A DNA stretch of 64,000 nt from contig CAVOOW010000008.1 of NCBI GenBank assembly GCA_963697675.1, positions 186,001 to 250,000 on the forward strand, read 5' to 3'. Made by a program: the position numbers and the translations under genes. A model generated the notes under the pieces. That model saw only the letters and a program-made list of their open reading frames with translations. It was not told where the DNA came from and did no database searches. Shown here in pieces: positions 39,521-48,886 of this stretch; positions within the stretch are counted from its first letter, which is position 1, and every line of letters starts with the position of its first letter. This stretch comes from CAVOOW01 sp963697675. Lineage in GTDB: Bacteria; Actinomycetota; Actinomycetes; JACCUZ01.

Positions 39521-39900
39521 GACGAGGTCTCTGCGGCGACGGGCGACATGCTGTACGTGCCATCCCAATGCCACTCGGTGCCGTCGAAGGAGACGACCGT
39601 TTCCGCTTGGAGCGCTGCGAAGACACCAGTGCCGCCGGTCAAGGTGACGGTCCCTGTATTGGTGGCCATGTCCAGGACGACATGGCCGGCGACGTGCTCG
39701 TCCTCCCCCGTCATGATGGTGAGGTCGCTGTCGATCACTTTTTCACCGGCGGCTGACGCATACACCACCTTCGATCCGACCGGGATGGCATCGACGTTGG
39801 ATGTAGTGATGGTGCAGAAGGAACCTGCGAGGCCCGTGTACTCGGAACACTCCTTTGCTACGTGCAGCTCGCGGCCCGTGGACATCGTCGTGTCATTCAT
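39517..39900 (-). CDS. AOC/dirigent-like small beta-barrel protein, copy 1 (no signal peptide)
   Basis: 127 aa from ATG 39900 (GAGGAGAG 4 nt upstream). Core motifs are CSEYTGLAGSFCTITTSNV, AIPVGSKVVYASAAGE, GHVVLDMATNTGTVTLTGGT and EWHWDGTYS. The domain is about half identical to the protein at 51811-52247 (FCTITTSNV, GS-V-Y-SAA, GHVVLD, TGTV-L-GGTG-F, WDGTY). The GGTGxF turn and strand pattern resemble allene-oxide-cyclase-like barrels. Copy 1 starts directly with the mature domain and lacks the signal peptide of copy 2, so it may be cytoplasmic or exported another way. It follows the LuxR-AAA regulator by 85 bp. Confidence 0.72.
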   Translation of the reverse strand: MNDTTMSTGRELHVAKECSEYTGLAGSFCTITTSNVDAIPVGSKVVYASAAGEKVIDSDLTIMTGEDEHVAGHVVLDMATNTGTVTLTGGTGVFAALQAETVVSFDGTEWHWDGTYSMSPVAAETSS

Positions 39901-39985
39901 GTGGCTCTCCTCATGGATAGGCGTGCGCCGTCCCTGACACGATGGAAGGAGAGTTCATGACCATCAACCGTGCGAACATGTGGCT

Positions 39986-42739
39986 TTACGACGGTGGCGT
40001 CCGAGCCAGGTGTGCCGCGAGCTCCGTACGCGAGCTGACGCCGAGCTTTCGATAGATTTTCGACAGGTTCCAGGACACCGTGTTCGGGCTCAGGTGCAGG
40101 TCGGCGGCCACCTCCCGGTTGCGCAGCCCGGCCGCGACGCGGTCCGCGATCAGCCGCTCGGTCTCGGAGAGCTCGTGGTCGGAGGCAGTACGGCCGCCGA
40201 TCCGTCTGAGCTCGGAACGGCCCTTCGCGGCCCACATCGACGCACCGAGTCGCTCGAAGCCGTCGACCGCCTGGCGCAGGGTGTCTCGTGCTGCGCGCTT
40301 GTGCGCAGCGCGGCGCTGCGTCGTCCCCAGCGCGAGCAGGGTCCGGGCAGACTCGAACGGGTTCACGCCACGGGAGGGCTCCGGCGCGACGACGGCGCGC
40401 TCGAACGCCCGGATCGCCCCCGAGGTGTCACCTTGGGCGGCGAGGACATGTCCACGACTGCGGTCGGCGAGCCCCTGCAGTGGAGAGTCCGCGCCGGCCG
40501 CGATCTCGTCGAGCTGGGCCAACAGGCGCTCGGCACCGGCGATGTCCTGCATGCCAACCATGGCCTCGATGGCCACCGACCCGGCCAGCTGGGCCTGCAC
40601 CTCGTTGAGCTCAGTGAACCCCACACATAGCGGCCTTACCTGACGCAGGCCCTCCGCGGAGTCGTCGCCGGCAAGCTCAAGAGAACCCAGCGCCCGGCTC
40701 AGGCGGTGTACGGCGCCCGTGTAGCCCGACTCCTCGGCCAGCCGGCGGAGGGCGGGGATCTCTCTGCGGGCTGTAGCCGCCCTGCCCCGGTAGGCATCCA
40801 GCTCGGCCAGGAGCATCCGGCACAGCGACTCGACCGACTCCTCGCCGGTGTGGCCGGCAACGGTGATGGCCTCGTCACAGAGGCGCTCGGTTGTCGGCCA
40901 GTCGCCGGCTGCCAGCTCCATCCTGGCCAGGAAGAAGAGGTGCCCGAGCAGTTCGGGGCCGTCCCTCGTCCGGGCGGCTCCGATCAGCGGCGCGAAGAGC
41001 GCACGCGCCTCCGCGTGTCGATCGCAGCGGGCGAGCAGCCGCGCCAGAGTGCCGCGCGCGTCGAGGTCGCGACCCACATCGTGTTCGATCTCGACCGCTC
41101 GGTCGAGCAGGTCGCGCCGCATGCGGCCGGTGCGCCAGAAGGTGAGCTCGGCGACTCCGGCGAGGTTGCCGGCCAAGATGTCCGGGTCGCCCGCCTGCTC
41201 GGCCAGGGTGAGTCCCGCCTCGGCGTAGTCCATGCTTTCGCGGCGCGAGCCACCGGCGCTGACCTGCCACGCGAGCTCGCTGAGCAGCCGCGCCCGTTCT
41301 CGCTGTTCCAGACCGGGCTCGGCAAGAGCTAGCAGGTAGAGGTTCTCCGCAATCCGGAAACCCTCGAGGGACGCACGTACGACAGCCAGGTCACCGAAGG
41401 CACGCGCCCGGAGCGGACCTGGTTGGGCGTTGTCGATGGCGGCCTGCAGGAGCACGGTGGCCTGGGCGGGGTCACCCGCCTTACGGCAGTGGGTAGCTGC
41501 CTCGATCCGTCGGCGGTTCAACGCCTCCAGCGCCCGCGACGGCGTGAGGACCACGGCACGCTGGCCGAGCTGCGCCGCGGCCTGGACCGCTCCACGCGCG
41601 GCGGCATGCGACGCCGCGGCCTCCAGTGAGACGGCGACCTCCTCGTCGGGTCCCGTCGCCGCGATCGCGAGGTGTCGGGCCTGCTCCTCGAGCCCGACAT
41701 CAAGGGTGGCGAGCCGCGCATGCAGCCGCCTTCTCTCTGGCAGGGGTGCGGCGGCGTAGCACGCGGACGCGAGCAGGGGATGGGTGAACCGGACCCGATC
41801 ACCGACCAGGGTCACCAGACCGCGTGTGCAGGCGATCTCGATGTCGGCGACGGCCGTGGTCGACATCCGGTCGAGGAGTGTCAGAGTGGGCGCGGCCAAC
41901 GCGGCCACGGCTACGAGGGTCTCGCGGGTGCTCGGACGCAGCCGTCGCAGGCGGCCCGTCACCAGGCCCATGATGCTGGGCGGCAACTCCATCGGACCGT
42001 CGGTCAGTTCCACCGTGCCCTCCGCGACCGCACGTCCGAGCTCGAGGGCCAGGAAAGGGTTCCCGCCCGCGGTCCGATGCAGCCGGGCGAGCTGCGGCCG
42101 CGACAGGTGGACCCCGAGCCGGTCCTGGAGCAGACGGTGAGTGTCATCGAGCGGGAAGGCCTGGACCGTGAGGTCACTGCGGTCGGGCAGCGCGCCGACG
42201 ACATTGCCGGGAAGGTCGTGCCTGTTCCCACGAACCGTCAGCAGGATCCCCACGTGATCGCGCGCCAAGCGACGGATCATGAAGGCGAGCACCTCCGCGG
42301 ACGTCTCGTCCGCCCATTGCATGTCGTCCACAGCGATCACGACCGGGCGCTCACGGACCAGCTCCCGCACGGCCGACAGCAGGGCGAGACCAAGGACGCG
42401 GGCATCGGGAGGATCGCCTGTTGGCTCCCGGAGCAGGAGTGCGGTCTCGAGGGCTCGTCGCTGGACCGTGGGCATGGCCGTGAGGGTCACGTCGAGCACT
42501 GGTGTGAAGAGGTCGCCGATCGTGGCGAAAGCGAGCTGCGCCTCGGCCCGTGCCGCCCGCGCTGTCAGGACGGCGAACCCCGCCTGCTCGGCAAGGCGGA
42601 CGCCCTCGTCCCAGAGGGACGTCTTGCCGATGCCGGCGTCGCCCTCCAGGCACAACGAGCTTGGACCGACCACAACCCGCTCGACGAACGCCTCGAGAAC
42701 CCGGACCTGGGCACGCCTGCCGATGAACCCAGCATTCAT
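39986..42739 (-). CDS. Large LuxR-family regulator with AAA/STAND ATPase (LAL type)
   Basis: 917 aa from ATG 42739 (GGGAGAG just upstream; the frame is open further but lacks homology). Residues 1-320 are the ATPase: FIGRRAQVRVLEAFVERVVV, Walker A LEGDAGIGKTSLWDE, Walker B region VIAVDDMQWADETSAEVLAF. A long TPR-like helical region follows. The C-terminal LuxR helix-turn-helix reads LSETERLIADRVAAGLRNRE, VAADLHLSPNTVSWNLSKIY, RKLGVSSRTELAAHLAR. LAL proteins are ATP-dependent activators of nearby secondary metabolism or degradation genes. Here the immediate downstream genes are the two small barrel proteins, the likely targets (inference). It is intact. Confidence 0.9.
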   Translation of the reverse strand: MNAGFIGRRAQVRVLEAFVERVVVGPSSLCLEGDAGIGKTSLWDEGVRLAEQAGFAVLTARAARAEAQLAFATIGDLFTPVLDVTLTAMPTVQRRALETALLLREPTGDPPDARVLGLALLSAVRELVRERPVVIAVDDMQWADETSAEVLAFMIRRLARDHVGILLTVRGNRHDLPGNVVGALPDRSDLTVQAFPLDDTHRLLQDRLGVHLSRPQLARLHRTAGGNPFLALELGRAVAEGTVELTDGPMELPPSIMGLVTGRLRRLRPSTRETLVAVAALAAPTLTLLDRMSTTAVADIEIACTRGLVTLVGDRVRFTHPLLASACYAAAPLPERRRLHARLATLDVGLEEQARHLAIAATGPDEEVAVSLEAAASHAAARGAVQAAAQLGQRAVVLTPSRALEALNRRRIEAATHCRKAGDPAQATVLLQAAIDNAQPGPLRARAFGDLAVVRASLEGFRIAENLYLLALAEPGLEQRERARLLSELAWQVSAGGSRRESMDYAEAGLTLAEQAGDPDILAGNLAGVAELTFWRTGRMRRDLLDRAVEIEHDVGRDLDARGTLARLLARCDRHAEARALFAPLIGAARTRDGPELLGHLFFLARMELAAGDWPTTERLCDEAITVAGHTGEESVESLCRMLLAELDAYRGRAATARREIPALRRLAEESGYTGAVHRLSRALGSLELAGDDSAEGLRQVRPLCVGFTELNEVQAQLAGSVAIEAMVGMQDIAGAERLLAQLDEIAAGADSPLQGLADRSRGHVLAAQGDTSGAIRAFERAVVAPEPSRGVNPFESARTLLALGTTQRRAAHKRAARDTLRQAVDGFERLGASMWAAKGRSELRRIGGRTASDHELSETERLIADRVAAGLRNREVAADLHLSPNTVSWNLSKIYRKLGVSSRTELAAHLARTPPS

Positions 42740-42898
42740 GGACTCTCCCGCTACGGCGGGAGACCGGGTCCTCCAGCGACCGCCGATCTCACGGTAGACC
42801 TCCCACCGGTATCGAGGCCGGCACTTCGACAGGTCGTCGCGTGTTGCGGTCCACGTACACATGCACGAACAACCCGACGGCAGCCGGCTCCGTGGGTC

Positions 42899-44572
42899 TC
42901 ACGGACCGGCCAGCTGCTGACCATCACGAGGACCTGATGGAGACCGATGCGCTGGTTCCGGGGACGTGATCGTCGCGGTGTCGGTGGCGCGGTAGCTGGC
43001 CAGCAGCGCGTCCTCTTCGTCTTTGCGGGGGAACAGGAAGAAGACGACCGCCGCACCCAGCAGGACTGCGACGATCCCCGCGGTGTAGGCCCATTGGTCG
43101 CCGTTGAGGAATGCCTCCTTCGCGCCGGCGGTGATCTGCTGGGCGTATTGCGGGTACTGAGCCGCGGTCGACTCAGCGCTCGCGAAGGACTTGGTCAGCT
43201 CGGCCTGGACGTTGTCGCTGATCTCGTCCTTGTTGGGCGCGGTCGCGATGGAGGCCGCGACGGCCGAGGCGTAGCCGGCGGTGAGCAAGGCCCCAAAGAT
43301 CGACTGCATGATGGCGCCGCCCAGGTCGCGCTGCAGGTCCGCCGTACCGGATGCCATGCCCGCGCGAGTCACCGGCACGGACCCGGTGAGTGAGTGTGAC
43401 GCCGGGGTGCCGGCGAAGCCGACACCGATCCCGATCAGCAGGTAGCCCAGGCCGACCCGCCAGTACGACGCGTCCTCCGTCCACAGCAGCAACATGGTGA
43501 CGAAGCCGAGCAGGCAGAAGACGTAGCCAGCGAGAAGGGTGAACCGGGCGCCGCGGGTCTCGACGAGTTTGGCTGAGCGGGGCGCGACCAGCACCATGCC
43601 GACCACCGCCGGCAAGATGGCGAGCCCGGCGTCGAGCGTCGAGTAGCCCAGGACGTTCTGCAGGAACTGCTGCCCGACGAACATCGCCGCCATCAGCGAG
43701 CCGAACACGATGAGCCCGGCGCACGCCGCCACCCAGAAGATCCGGCGTCCCGCAATCCGCAGGTCGTAGAGCGGGTTCTTCGCCCGAGCCTGTCGGAGGA
43801 AGAACGCGATGCCGGCGGCGACGGCGATGGCGGCCAGTCCCAGCACCAGCGTCCCCTTGTTCGGAACCGGCGCGAAGTTGATGGCTAACACCACAGAGGC
43901 GACCAGTACGACTGAGAGGATGCCGCCGAGGTTGTCCACCGGCTCGGTCGCCTCGTTCACGTGGGCCGGCACGAAGAACCAGGCCATGAGGAGAGCCACC
44001 ACGGCCAGCGGCAGGGTGACCAGGAAGACCGACCCCCACCAGAAGTGCTCCAGCAGCCAGCCGGCAACGATCGGGCCGAGCGACGAGATCGCGCCGCCGA
44101 GGGCCGACCACAACGCGATCGACTTCGTGCGCGCCGGCCCGGACCACAGCGCCGTGATCAGCGCGAGGGTGGTCGGGTAGGCCATGCCTGCGGAGACCCC
44201 GCCCAGGACACGGGCTGCGACGAGGACACCGTCGTCGGGGGCGTAGGCCGCCAACAGGCAGGCCGGGACCGACAGGAGCACGCCGAGCAACAGCAGGAGC
44301 TTGCGCCCGTAGCGGTCACCGACCGCGCCGAGGTAGAGGACCGAGGCGGCCAGCCCGAGGGAGTAGCCCACCGCGATGAGGTTGAGCGTGGTCTGCGACG
44401 AGTCGAAGGCCCTGCCGATGTCAGGTAGCGCGACGTTCGCGACGGCCAGGTTCAGGTTGGCCACCGCCGCGACCAGGATCAGCGCGACCAGAACCAGGCC
44501 GGCGCGATCGGGCGCCTTCGACGCTTTCGGCGGGCCGAAGCCGGCTCGCCCTCCCGTCGTCTTGTCCGCCAT
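42899..44572 (-). CDS. EmrB/QacA-type MFS multidrug exporter (14 TM)
   Basis: 557 aa from ATG 44572, preceded by AGGAGG with 8-nt spacing. About 14 transmembrane segments; the loop 2-3 motif is GAVGDRYGRKLLLLLGVLLS and motif C is seen as ALWSALGGAISSLGPIVAGW. A long extracellular or C-terminal helical segment (SKFASAESTAAQYPQYAQQI-like, residues about 480-515) and a cytoplasmic tail follow. DHA2-family members export cationic dyes, antiseptics or antibiotics by proton antiport. No TetR-type regulator is adjacent; it lies 160 bp upstream (by coordinate, after) of the LAL gene and 140 bp from the DUF389 gene. Confidence 0.9.
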   Translation of the reverse strand: MADKTTGGRAGFGPPKASKAPDRAGLVLVALILVAAVANLNLAVANVALPDIGRAFDSSQTTLNLIAVGYSLGLAASVLYLGAVGDRYGRKLLLLLGVLLSVPACLLAAYAPDDGVLVAARVLGGVSAGMAYPTTLALITALWSGPARTKSIALWSALGGAISSLGPIVAGWLLEHFWWGSVFLVTLPLAVVALLMAWFFVPAHVNEATEPVDNLGGILSVVLVASVVLAINFAPVPNKGTLVLGLAAIAVAAGIAFFLRQARAKNPLYDLRIAGRRIFWVAACAGLIVFGSLMAAMFVGQQFLQNVLGYSTLDAGLAILPAVVGMVLVAPRSAKLVETRGARFTLLAGYVFCLLGFVTMLLLWTEDASYWRVGLGYLLIGIGVGFAGTPASHSLTGSVPVTRAGMASGTADLQRDLGGAIMQSIFGALLTAGYASAVAASIATAPNKDEISDNVQAELTKSFASAESTAAQYPQYAQQITAGAKEAFLNGDQWAYTAGIVAVLLGAAVVFFLFPRKDEEDALLASYRATDTATITSPEPAHRSPSGPRDGQQLAGP

Positions 44573-44711
44573 GTCCTGTTCCTCCTGAGGTCGGACCCGC
44601 CAACCCCACACTGGCCCGGAGCCTGCCGACTCGCCTCACCCGCCACGGACTAAACCGGGCCGACCACGGCCGTGCCGCCGGATTGTCGGTCCAGCGGCTC
44701 GAATGCAACTC

Positions 44712-45683
44712 TCACCGATGGCGGTTTCGCCGACCGGCCAGCAGCGCGTGCCGTTTGGCGGATAGTCGCCCCCAAACCGCTTGCTGGAATGCCAGCGTTG
44801 CCCAGCCGGCCAACGCCATCCCGGACAGGTTGACGACCAGCTGCAACCCGCTGCCCACGACCTCGTGCCACGCACCAAACGCCAGACCCAAAGCCACGTT
44901 CCCGGAGGCGGGCACGGTGGTCACCGAGATGAACACTCCGGACAGGCCACCGACCTTGGCCGACGTCAGCGAAAGCACTCCGGCCGCTGCAGCGATGAGC
45001 GCCACGATGAACGACCACTTGTCGGGCGAGTAGATGAAGTCGGTCTGTGGACGCTGGCCCACGACATCCGACACCTCGATCCAGCCGACGGCCCTGGCCG
45101 CCAGCGCCAGCACGGTCGCGACCGCGATTGACACGGCGAACCCGAGCAACAACGTCGCCAGCGCCCGCTTGAACAAGGTGCGCCGCCGCCGGACCAGAGC
45201 CAGCCCGAGAGCGGCGATCGGCACGAACTCGGGACCGAGGACCATTGCACCGATGACCAGGACCTGAGAGTCGAGCACGATAGCGATGCTCGCGATGAGG
45301 GTGGCCAGCGACATGAAGGTCAGGTACGTCCAGTTGAGCTCGGAGTCCTCGTACGCTCGCTGGGTCACATCGGTCCAGACGACCGCATCGGCGCTGCTAC
45401 CCGGCGTGGCCCTCTCGGCGTCGAAGCCACGCTGCGAAAGCCACGCCTGGACCGGCTCGATGTGCACCGTGCCGCGCTTGTGCACGCCGAGCTCGCGCAA
45501 CCGGTCGACGAGCTCGTTGGCGCCCTCGCGCGCCACGTCGGCCAGGACAACGTCACCCAGCGGCCGAAGCGACGCCCCGCGAAGGACCGCCAGGCTGCTG
45601 ACTGCCTCGTCGCGCTCGAGCAGCTCGACCACCGCCTCCGACAGCTCGGTCGGCGTAGAGACCCGGAGGTGCAGCACGCACAC
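44712..45683 (-). CDS. DUF389-family membrane protein
   Basis: About 323 aa. The N-terminal cytoplasmic region (ELSEAVVELLERDEAVSSLA, then VLLADVAREGANELVDRLRE-like ACT-type segment) is followed by about six membrane helices with the family blocks LIASIAIVLDSQVLVIGAMV, LGPEFVPIAALGLALVRRRR, GVLSLTSAKVGGLSGVFISV, TTVPASGNVALGLAFGAWHE. DUF389 proteins are of unknown function, with a suggested transport role. The start is uncertain: GTG 45683 has AGGAT abutting; GTG 45677 is the alternative, and the frame stays open to 45824. Confidence 0.88.
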   Translation of the reverse strand: MCVLHLRVSTPTELSEAVVELLERDEAVSSLAVLRGASLRPLGDVVLADVAREGANELVDRLRELGVHKRGTVHIEPVQAWLSQRGFDAERATPGSSADAVVWTDVTQRAYEDSELNWTYLTFMSLATLIASIAIVLDSQVLVIGAMVLGPEFVPIAALGLALVRRRRTLFKRALATLLLGFAVSIAVATVLALAARAVGWIEVSDVVGQRPQTDFIYSPDKWSFIVALIAAAAGVLSLTSAKVGGLSGVFISVTTVPASGNVALGLAFGAWHEVVGSGLQLVVNLSGMALAGWATLAFQQAVWGRLSAKRHALLAGRRNRHR

Positions 45684-45768
45684 ATCCTGACGTATTGCCT
45701 CTCCGTGACCTCCATCGGCGATCACGGTTGTGGTGATGGTCAGTCTCGTCGGAAGACGTACGCCCGGA

Positions 45769-46740
45769 TCAAACCAACCGCTGGCTCCAGACCAGAGCGC
45801 CGGCCGCGGCCACCAGAGCGACAAGCAGGGCGGCGCCGGCGAACACCGCAGTCAGTTCCCGTGTCTGCGTGACGAATCCCACGTCGCGGCCGATCTGCTC
45901 GTAGATCGAGCCGAGCTCGGCGCTGGTCTCTGCGCTGAATGTTCGTCCGCCGCTGTCCGATGCAATGCGCGCCATGGCATCGGGGTCGTACGGGACGGGC
46001 ACCTGCTGGCCCTGCGCTTCGATGACACCACCGGATGTGCCGAAGGCGATGGTGTCGATCGACACCGACTGCTGCTTGGCCTGCACGGCCGCGTCGTCGG
46101 CGGCGGCCACCGGGTCGGGGTTCTCGTCGCTGCCGACGGTCGGCGAGCCGTCGCTCATCAGGACGATGACCGCCGGTGTCGGCTTGCCTGAGGTCCCCTT
46201 CGGCACGTCGGCGATTGCCGTTAGCGCAGTCGTGATGCCGTCCGCAGTCGCTGTCGCGCCACCCACGGTGAGCGAGTCGAGAGCGTGCTGTACGGCGGCG
46301 GTGTCGGTGCTGGGTGGCACGAGCAGCCGGGCGCTGCCGCCGAAGGTGACGAGCCCGACCTGGATTCCCTTGGGCACGTGCTTCACGAACGTTGTGGCCT
46401 GCTTCGTCATGGCCTTCAAACGAGATGGCGAGACGTCGGTGGCACTCATCGAACCGGATGTGTCGAGGGTGAGCAGGATGGTGGCACGCTGCTTCGCAGT
46501 CCTCATGGCCATCGCCGGCTGAGCGAAGGCGATGGTGAGCAGTACGAGCGAGACGAGCGTTGCTGCCGCGGGAACATGCCGCTGCCACCCCGATCGCTTG
46601 GGCGCGACCGAGTCGAGGAGCTCGACGCTGGTGAAACGCAGGACTTGCCGGTGCCGATGACGTTGGACGATCACGTAGGCGACGAGCAGTGCTGCGGGCG
46701 CGACGAGGAGGACCAGGCGCCAGCCGGACAGGAAGGTCAT
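45769..46740 (-). CDS. VWA-domain membrane protein (BatA/BatB-like)
   Basis: 323 aa. Two N-terminal membrane segments (LVLLVAPAALLVAYVIV and ATLVSLVLLTIAFAQPAMAM), a von Willebrand A domain with the metal-site motif LTLDTSGSMSATD near residue 92 and VIVLMSDGSPTVGSDEN, and a C-terminal helix (LTAVFAGAALLVALVAAAGA). It belongs to the MoxR-DUF58-VWA operon; in such systems the MoxR ATPase and the VWA protein act together as a chaperone pair for assembly or stress. The ATG at 46740 overlaps the DUF58 stop by 4 bp. It ends the operon. Confidence 0.9.
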   Translation of the reverse strand: MTFLSGWRLVLLVAPAALLVAYVIVQRHRHRQVLRFTSVELLDSVAPKRSGWQRHVPAAATLVSLVLLTIAFAQPAMAMRTAKQRATILLTLDTSGSMSATDVSPSRLKAMTKQATTFVKHVPKGIQVGLVTFGGSARLLVPPSTDTAAVQHALDSLTVGGATATADGITTALTAIADVPKGTSGKPTPAVIVLMSDGSPTVGSDENPDPVAAADDAAVQAKQQSVSIDTIAFGTSGGVIEAQGQQVPVPYDPDAMARIASDSGGRTFSAETSAELGSIYEQIGRDVGFVTQTRELTAVFAGAALLVALVAAAGALVWSQRLV

Positions 46741-47726
46741 TGTGAGATCCCAGAGTTCAGGTGCAGAGGTCTGTGCGTGCGGAACCGGTCGATCTGCGCG
46801 GTGCGGCTGAGCCCTTTGCGGCGGGTCGCGAACAGCAGCGTGTCGGTGAGCCAGTCGCGCGAGGTGGACAGCGGGAGATACTCGGCACCAGCCGACGCGA
46901 TCGCGCGGGAGATGTCGGCGTGCCGCCTTTCCGCCGCCGCCGCATAGCGGGCCACCAGCGACGGTGAGGTCTGCACGTATCGCTGCCGACCGGTCTCGGT
47001 GTCGACGACTGCGAGAAGCCCCACTGCGGGCAGGGCCAGCTCGCGTGGATCGGTGACATGGACCGCGATGACTTGGTGGCGTACGGCGAGGGCGCGCATC
47101 GGCTGCATCCATCGGTCGGCGCCGAGGAAGTCCGAAATCACGACGATCTGGCTGCGGCGTTGCTGTGCGACGAGCAGCCGACGCATCGCGGCCGCGATGT
47201 CCTGGCCGTCGTCCGGGCTGCCCTCCTGCCGCGGTGTGTCGTAAATCGCGCTGAGCACGGCCATCAGCCAGACGCGTCCGGTCTTGGGCGGGTACTGGGT
47301 GCCTTGCTGGGTGCCCGCGACGAGGAGCCCGAGGCGGTTGTGGCCGCGGACCGTCAGCATCCCGATGGCCGCGGCAGCGCCGAGAACGACGTCGGACTTC
47401 TCCGAGCGAGCGGTGCCGAAGTCCATGCTCGCGGAGCGGTCCGGCACGATCCAGGTGTCGACCTCGCGTTCGGCGTCTGTGTTGCGGACATAGGTCGTGG
47501 CGGATCGCGCCGTGAGGTTCCAGTCGATCAGTCTGCCGTCGTCGCCAGGCACGTACTCGCGCGCGCCGGCGCGTTCGCTGCCCGGCCCGATGCCGGTCGT
47601 GGCGTGGTCGCCGGAGGCGATGCCGTCCAGCTTGCGCAGGACCTCGAGCTCGAGCCGGCGCAACACAACCGCCCGGGTCGCGACGTCGGCGACCGAGGCC
47701 GACCCCGGCCGCCGCTCGCGGCTCAC
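46737..47726 (-). CDS. DUF58-domain protein
   Basis: 329 aa from GTG 47726, overlapping the MoxR stop (GTGA); its own stop overlaps the VWA start (ATGA). The DUF58 signature is ERAGAREYVPGDDGRLIDWN, LTARSATTYVRNTDAEREVD, then a VWA-like half: TWIVPDRSASMDFGTAR and RSQIVVISDFLGADRWMQPM. DUF58 proteins always sit beside MoxR ATPases and are thought to be their substrates or partners. The protein looks soluble, with no transmembrane segment. Confidence 0.92.
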   Translation of the reverse strand: MSRERRPGSASVADVATRAVVLRRLELEVLRKLDGIASGDHATTGIGPGSERAGAREYVPGDDGRLIDWNLTARSATTYVRNTDAEREVDTWIVPDRSASMDFGTARSEKSDVVLGAAAAIGMLTVRGHNRLGLLVAGTQQGTQYPPKTGRVWLMAVLSAIYDTPRQEGSPDDGQDIAAAMRRLLVAQQRRSQIVVISDFLGADRWMQPMRALAVRHQVIAVHVTDPRELALPAVGLLAVVDTETGRQRYVQTSPSLVARYAAAAERRHADISRAIASAGAEYLPLSTSRDWLTDTLLFATRRKGLSRTAQIDRFRTHRPLHLNSGISQ

Positions 47727-48886
47727 CCCGCGGCCTGTGACGGCGACGGACCGAACACGGCGGTCTGCTGCGTCGGCGCCTCGTCTTGCTGCGGGGAGAT
47801 GCGTGGGGCGGGCACGTGGCTGAGCACCATGCGAGCCACGTCGTCGGCCTGGATGCCCTCGGCGACGGCGTCGAACGTGAGGGTGATGCGGTGTCGCAGC
47901 ACCTCGGGCGCGACGTCGTACACATCCTGCGGGACCACGAACCGACGGCCGCGCAAGACGGCGAGGGCGCGCGCCGACGCGATCAGACCGAGGGTGCCGC
48001 GCGGGCTCGAGCCCAGCGCCACCAGCCGGTTCAGGTTTTCCAGACCCCAGCGCGCCGGGTCACGGGTGGCCATGACAAGTCGTACGGCGTAGTCCTGCAC
48101 TGCATGGTGGACAAAGACGAGCCGCACCAGCTCCTGCAGATCGACGAGCTGCTCGACCGTGAGAACCTGCGCAACCTTGGGTGTGGTCGTGCTCATCCGC
48201 AGGGCGATCGCCGACTCCTCCTCGTAGGTGGGCTGCGGGACGATCACGTGCATCAGGAACCGGTCGCGCTGCGCCTCGGGTAGCGCGTAGACCCCCTCCG
48301 ACTCGATGGGGTTCTGGGTCGCGAGCACCAGGAACGGTTCGGGGAGACGTCGGGTGTGACCGCCGACAGTGACCTGGCGCTCGGCCATGGCCTCCAGCAG
48401 GGCGGACTGCAGCTTGGCCGGCGCCCGGTTGATCTCGTCGGCCAGGACGATGTTGGCGAAGACCGGTCCCCACTCGATGTCGAAGTCCTCGACCGACGGA
48501 CGCCAGATGCGCGTGCCGACCAGGTCGGCCGGGACGAGGTCGGGCGTGAACTGCACCCGGGAGAACTGCCCGCCGACCACCTGCGACAGCGTCGACACCG
48601 TGAGCGTCTTGGCCAGGCCCGGGACTCCCTCGATCAGGCAATGGCCGTTGGCCAGCAGGCACAGCAGGACGCGTTCGACTAGACGGTCCTGCCCGACGAC
48701 GACCCGCTTGATCTGGAAGAGGGCATCCTCGAGCAGAGCGGTGCGTTCGGCGCCGGCCACGGCGTGCTCCTGGTACGCCCGGTGCAAGACCTGGGCGGGC
48801 TCGAGGTGGGATCCGTCGGTTGTGGACACGGGCAGCTCCTGAGGGTGTCGGAAGGTTCTGGGTTGCGAGTTCTGGTCAGTGGTCAT
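47723..48886 (-). CDS. MoxR-family AAA+ ATPase
   Basis: 387 aa. Core motifs: Walker A HCLIEGVPGLAKTLTVSTLS, Walker B IVLADEINRAPAKLQSALLE, AMAERQVTVGGHTRRLPEPF, sensor 1 VLATQNPIESEGVYALPEAQ, and the C-terminal helical lid ending DDVARMVLSHVPAPR. The listed ATG (48886) overlaps the HtrA stop by 4 bp; an in-frame GTG at 48829 has a better GGAG site and would give 368 aa, so the true start is open. It drives the DUF58/VWA system, likely remodelling envelope proteins. Confidence 0.92.
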   Translation of the reverse strand: MTTDQNSQPRTFRHPQELPVSTTDGSHLEPAQVLHRAYQEHAVAGAERTALLEDALFQIKRVVVGQDRLVERVLLCLLANGHCLIEGVPGLAKTLTVSTLSQVVGGQFSRVQFTPDLVPADLVGTRIWRPSVEDFDIEWGPVFANIVLADEINRAPAKLQSALLEAMAERQVTVGGHTRRLPEPFLVLATQNPIESEGVYALPEAQRDRFLMHVIVPQPTYEEESAIALRMSTTTPKVAQVLTVEQLVDLQELVRLVFVHHAVQDYAVRLVMATRDPARWGLENLNRLVALGSSPRGTLGLIASARALAVLRGRRFVVPQDVYDVAPEVLRHRITLTFDAVAEGIQADDVARMVLSHVPAPRISPQQDEAPTQQTAVFGPSPSQAAG

